NCBI GenBank assembly: GCA_018700655.1
Contig: JABIUG010000346.1
Location: forward strand, 1-7,395
Reading direction: 5' to 3'
DNA length: 7,395 nucleotides
Source of the DNA: Rhodospirillaceae bacterium
GTDB lineage: Bacteria; Pseudomonadota; Alphaproteobacteria; SP197
In this document: positions 6,368 to 7,395 of the stretch, piece after piece
How the letters are laid out: every line of letters begins with the position of its first letter
Numbering within the stretch: position 1 is the first letter of the stretch
Position numbers and translations under genes: made by a program
Notes under the pieces: generated by a model
Seen by the model: the letters and a program-made list of their open reading frames with translations, nothing else
Told to the model about the DNA's origin: nothing
Database searches by the model: none

Positions 6368-6640
6368 ATGAACCATCGCCACTGCAAAGTGCTTCACGCC
6401 CTCTATGCCCATCCCGTCAGCACCAACATCTCCATGAAAGACATCGAGGTCGTCATCAGCGAACTCGGAGGCGAGGTCGATGCCAAACACCATCAGGGTG
6501 CCCGCGTCGGTTTCAAGCTCAACGGCCACAGCGCGGTCTTTCACGAAGCCGGCCATGCCGTGCCCAAGGAAGAGGTCCAGAAGATCCGCAAGTTCCTGGA
6601 AGACTGCGGTGTCGATCCAGAGCGCGACTACCCGTTGTAG
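6368..6640 (+). CDS. Solitary HicA-like (YcfA) small protein
   Basis: 90 residues from the ATG with the AGGAG site. The sequence (MNHRHCKVLHALYAHPVSTNISMKDIEVVI, then GGEVDAKHHQGARVGFKLNGHSAVFHEAGH, then a C-terminal VQKIRKFLEDCGVDPE) fits the small HicA-type family with a dsRNA-binding-like fold, found alone in many alphaproteobacteria and sometimes labelled hexulose-6-phosphate synthase in error. In toxin HicA a catalytic His sits in a GSH motif; here the equivalent looks like GAR (44-46), so RNase activity by the usual mechanism is doubtful. No HicB antitoxin gene is adjacent: upstream is the divergent monooxygenase, and downstream an enzyme gene 50 bases away. It may be a domesticated RNA-binding protein rather than a toxin. 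It lies downstream of the FNR-like box. Family call moderate, function unknown. Confidence 0.68.
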   Translation: MNHRHCKVLHALYAHPVSTNISMKDIEVVISELGGEVDAKHHQGARVGFKLNGHSAVFHEAGHAVPKEEVQKIRKFLEDCGVDPERDYPL

Positions 6641-6678
6641 GAGACGCCCGACAGGTTAGGATGTTGCCCGTAACAACC

Positions 6679-6685
6679 GGGGAGG
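6679..6685 (+). promoter_or_regulatory. Ribosome binding site of the BKACE gene
   Basis: GGGGAGG, five bases before the ATG at 6691. It decides this start over the in-frame ATG at 6661, which has no ribosome binding site at proper spacing. Confidence 0.75.
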
Positions 6686-6690
6686 CCGTC

Positions 6691-7395
6691 ATGGCTCGCA
6701 AACAGAAGAAAGCCATCATCACCTGCGCCGTGACGGGTTCGATCCATACGCCCAGCATGTCGCCACATTTGCCGATCACACCTGACGAGATCGCAGAACA
6801 GTCGATTGCCGCAGCCGAGGCCGGTGCTTCGATCATCCATCTCCATGCGCGCAACCCGGAAGACGGCAGCCCCACGCCCGACCCCGATGTCTTCATGGAG
6901 TTCCTGCCGCGCATCAAACAGAACACCGATGCGGTCGTGAACATCACCACCGGCGGTGGCGCAGGCATGACACCCGAAGAGCGACTGGCCGCTCCGATGC
7001 GTGCCAAACCGGAGATGTGCAGTTTCAACATGGGTTCGATGAACTTCGGCCTGTTCCCCATGCTCGACCGCTACAAGGAGTTCAAGCACGACTGGGAACG
7101 CAAACATATCGAAGGCTCCAAAGATTTCATATTTCGAAATACTTTTAATGATATGGAGTATATTCTTAAAGAGTTGGGAGAGGGTCATGGCACGAAATTC
7201 GAGTTCGAGTGCTACGATGTCGGGCACCTCTACAACATGGCCAACCTGCTCGATCGCGGCCTGGTAAAACCGCCGATCTTCGTCCAGACGATTTTTGGTA
7301 TTCTGGGCGGCATCGGCGCCGACCATCAGAATGTGGTCTTCATGAAAGACACGGCCGACCGGCTGTTCGGCGATGCCTACCACTGGTCCGTCCCG
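6691..7395 (+). CDS. Beta-keto acid cleavage enzyme family protein (BKACE, DUF849), partial
   Basis: 235 residues are visible and the frame is open at the window edge; the family is usually about 280-310 residues. Members condense a beta-keto acid with acetyl-CoA and split it to acetoacetate and a CoA ester; the founding member is 3-keto-5-aminohexanoate cleavage enzyme (Kce) of lysine fermentation. Seen in order: KAIITCAVTGSIHTPSMSPHLPITP (7-31), the zinc-binding HLHAR with His50 and His52, NITTGGGAGMTPEERLA (84-100), KDFIFRNTF (144-152), FECYDVGHLYNMANLLDRGL (172-191) and FVQTIFGILGGIGA (197-210). The third zinc ligand, a Glu in a later GLED-type motif, lies beyond the window. The FVQTIFGILGGIG form suggests the carnitine/aliphatic branch rather than Kce itself, but the substrate is unknown. 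It lies 50 bases after the HicA-like gene with no terminator between, so the two may be co-transcribed. Codons 144-160 are unusually A+T rich. Confidence 0.9.
   Translation, partial: MARKQKKAIITCAVTGSIHTPSMSPHLPITPDEIAEQSIAAAEAGASIIHLHARNPEDGSPTPDPDVFMEFLPRIKQNTDAVVNITTGGGAGMTPEERLAAPMRAKPEMCSFNMGSMNFGLFPMLDRYKEFKHDWERKHIEGSKDFIFRNTFNDMEYILKELGEGHGTKFEFECYDVGHLYNMANLLDRGLVKPPIFVQTIFGILGGIGADHQNVVFMKDTADRLFGDAYHWSVP

Noticed and set aside
7159..7164. TATATT as an internal promoter -10 box in the BKACE gene
   Set aside because: No -35 element is found at suitable spacing, and such matches are expected by chance in the A+T island.

Overview
The window is GC-rich, densely coded DNA with short intergenic gaps. 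It looks like the chromosome of an alphaproteobacterium, possibly near Rhodospirillales. The reasons are the long alphaproteobacterial-style MlaD, the style of the FAD monooxygenase, the HicA-like orphan family and an FNR/FixK-type palindrome. The taxonomic guess is inference from gene style; no marker gene is present.

Left part (1-2522, + strand): the tail of an Mla-type phospholipid transport operon. It holds the last 11 codons of a permease (MlaE-like), the ATPase (MlaF-like), the membrane-anchored MCE protein (MlaD-like) and a lipoprotein auxiliary subunit with a twin-arginine-like signal. Gaps are 2 to 11 bases, so these are almost certainly one transcript. No periplasmic MlaC or STAS-domain MlaB is seen here. 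The system probably moves lipids between the inner and outer membranes.

Middle (2546-4921): an M81-family (MlrC-type) zinc metallopeptidase follows 23 bases after the lipoprotein, then an unknown small membrane protein 7 bases further on. Both may belong to the same transcript. Facing them on the minus strand is a second small membrane protein with a DUF805-like end.

Right part (5040-7395): on the minus strand lies an FAD-dependent aromatic-ring-type monooxygenase that is intact in motifs but broken by two single-base deletions. It is preceded by a 24-codon ORF with a strong ribosome binding site, whose stop overlaps the monooxygenase start (TGATG). The divergent intergenic region carries a TTGAT-N4-GTCAA palindrome, the form of an FNR/FixK site. 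To its right on the + strand are a solitary HicA-like small protein and a beta-keto acid cleavage enzyme (BKACE, DUF849) that runs off the window. The BKACE gene has a 50-base stretch that is 80% A+T inside otherwise GC-rich coding sequence.

I found no CRISPR array, tRNA, rRNA, insertion sequence or convincing rho-independent terminator. The most interesting part is the divergent regulatory region near 6190-6370. I do not see clear evidence for a wholly new multi-gene system.
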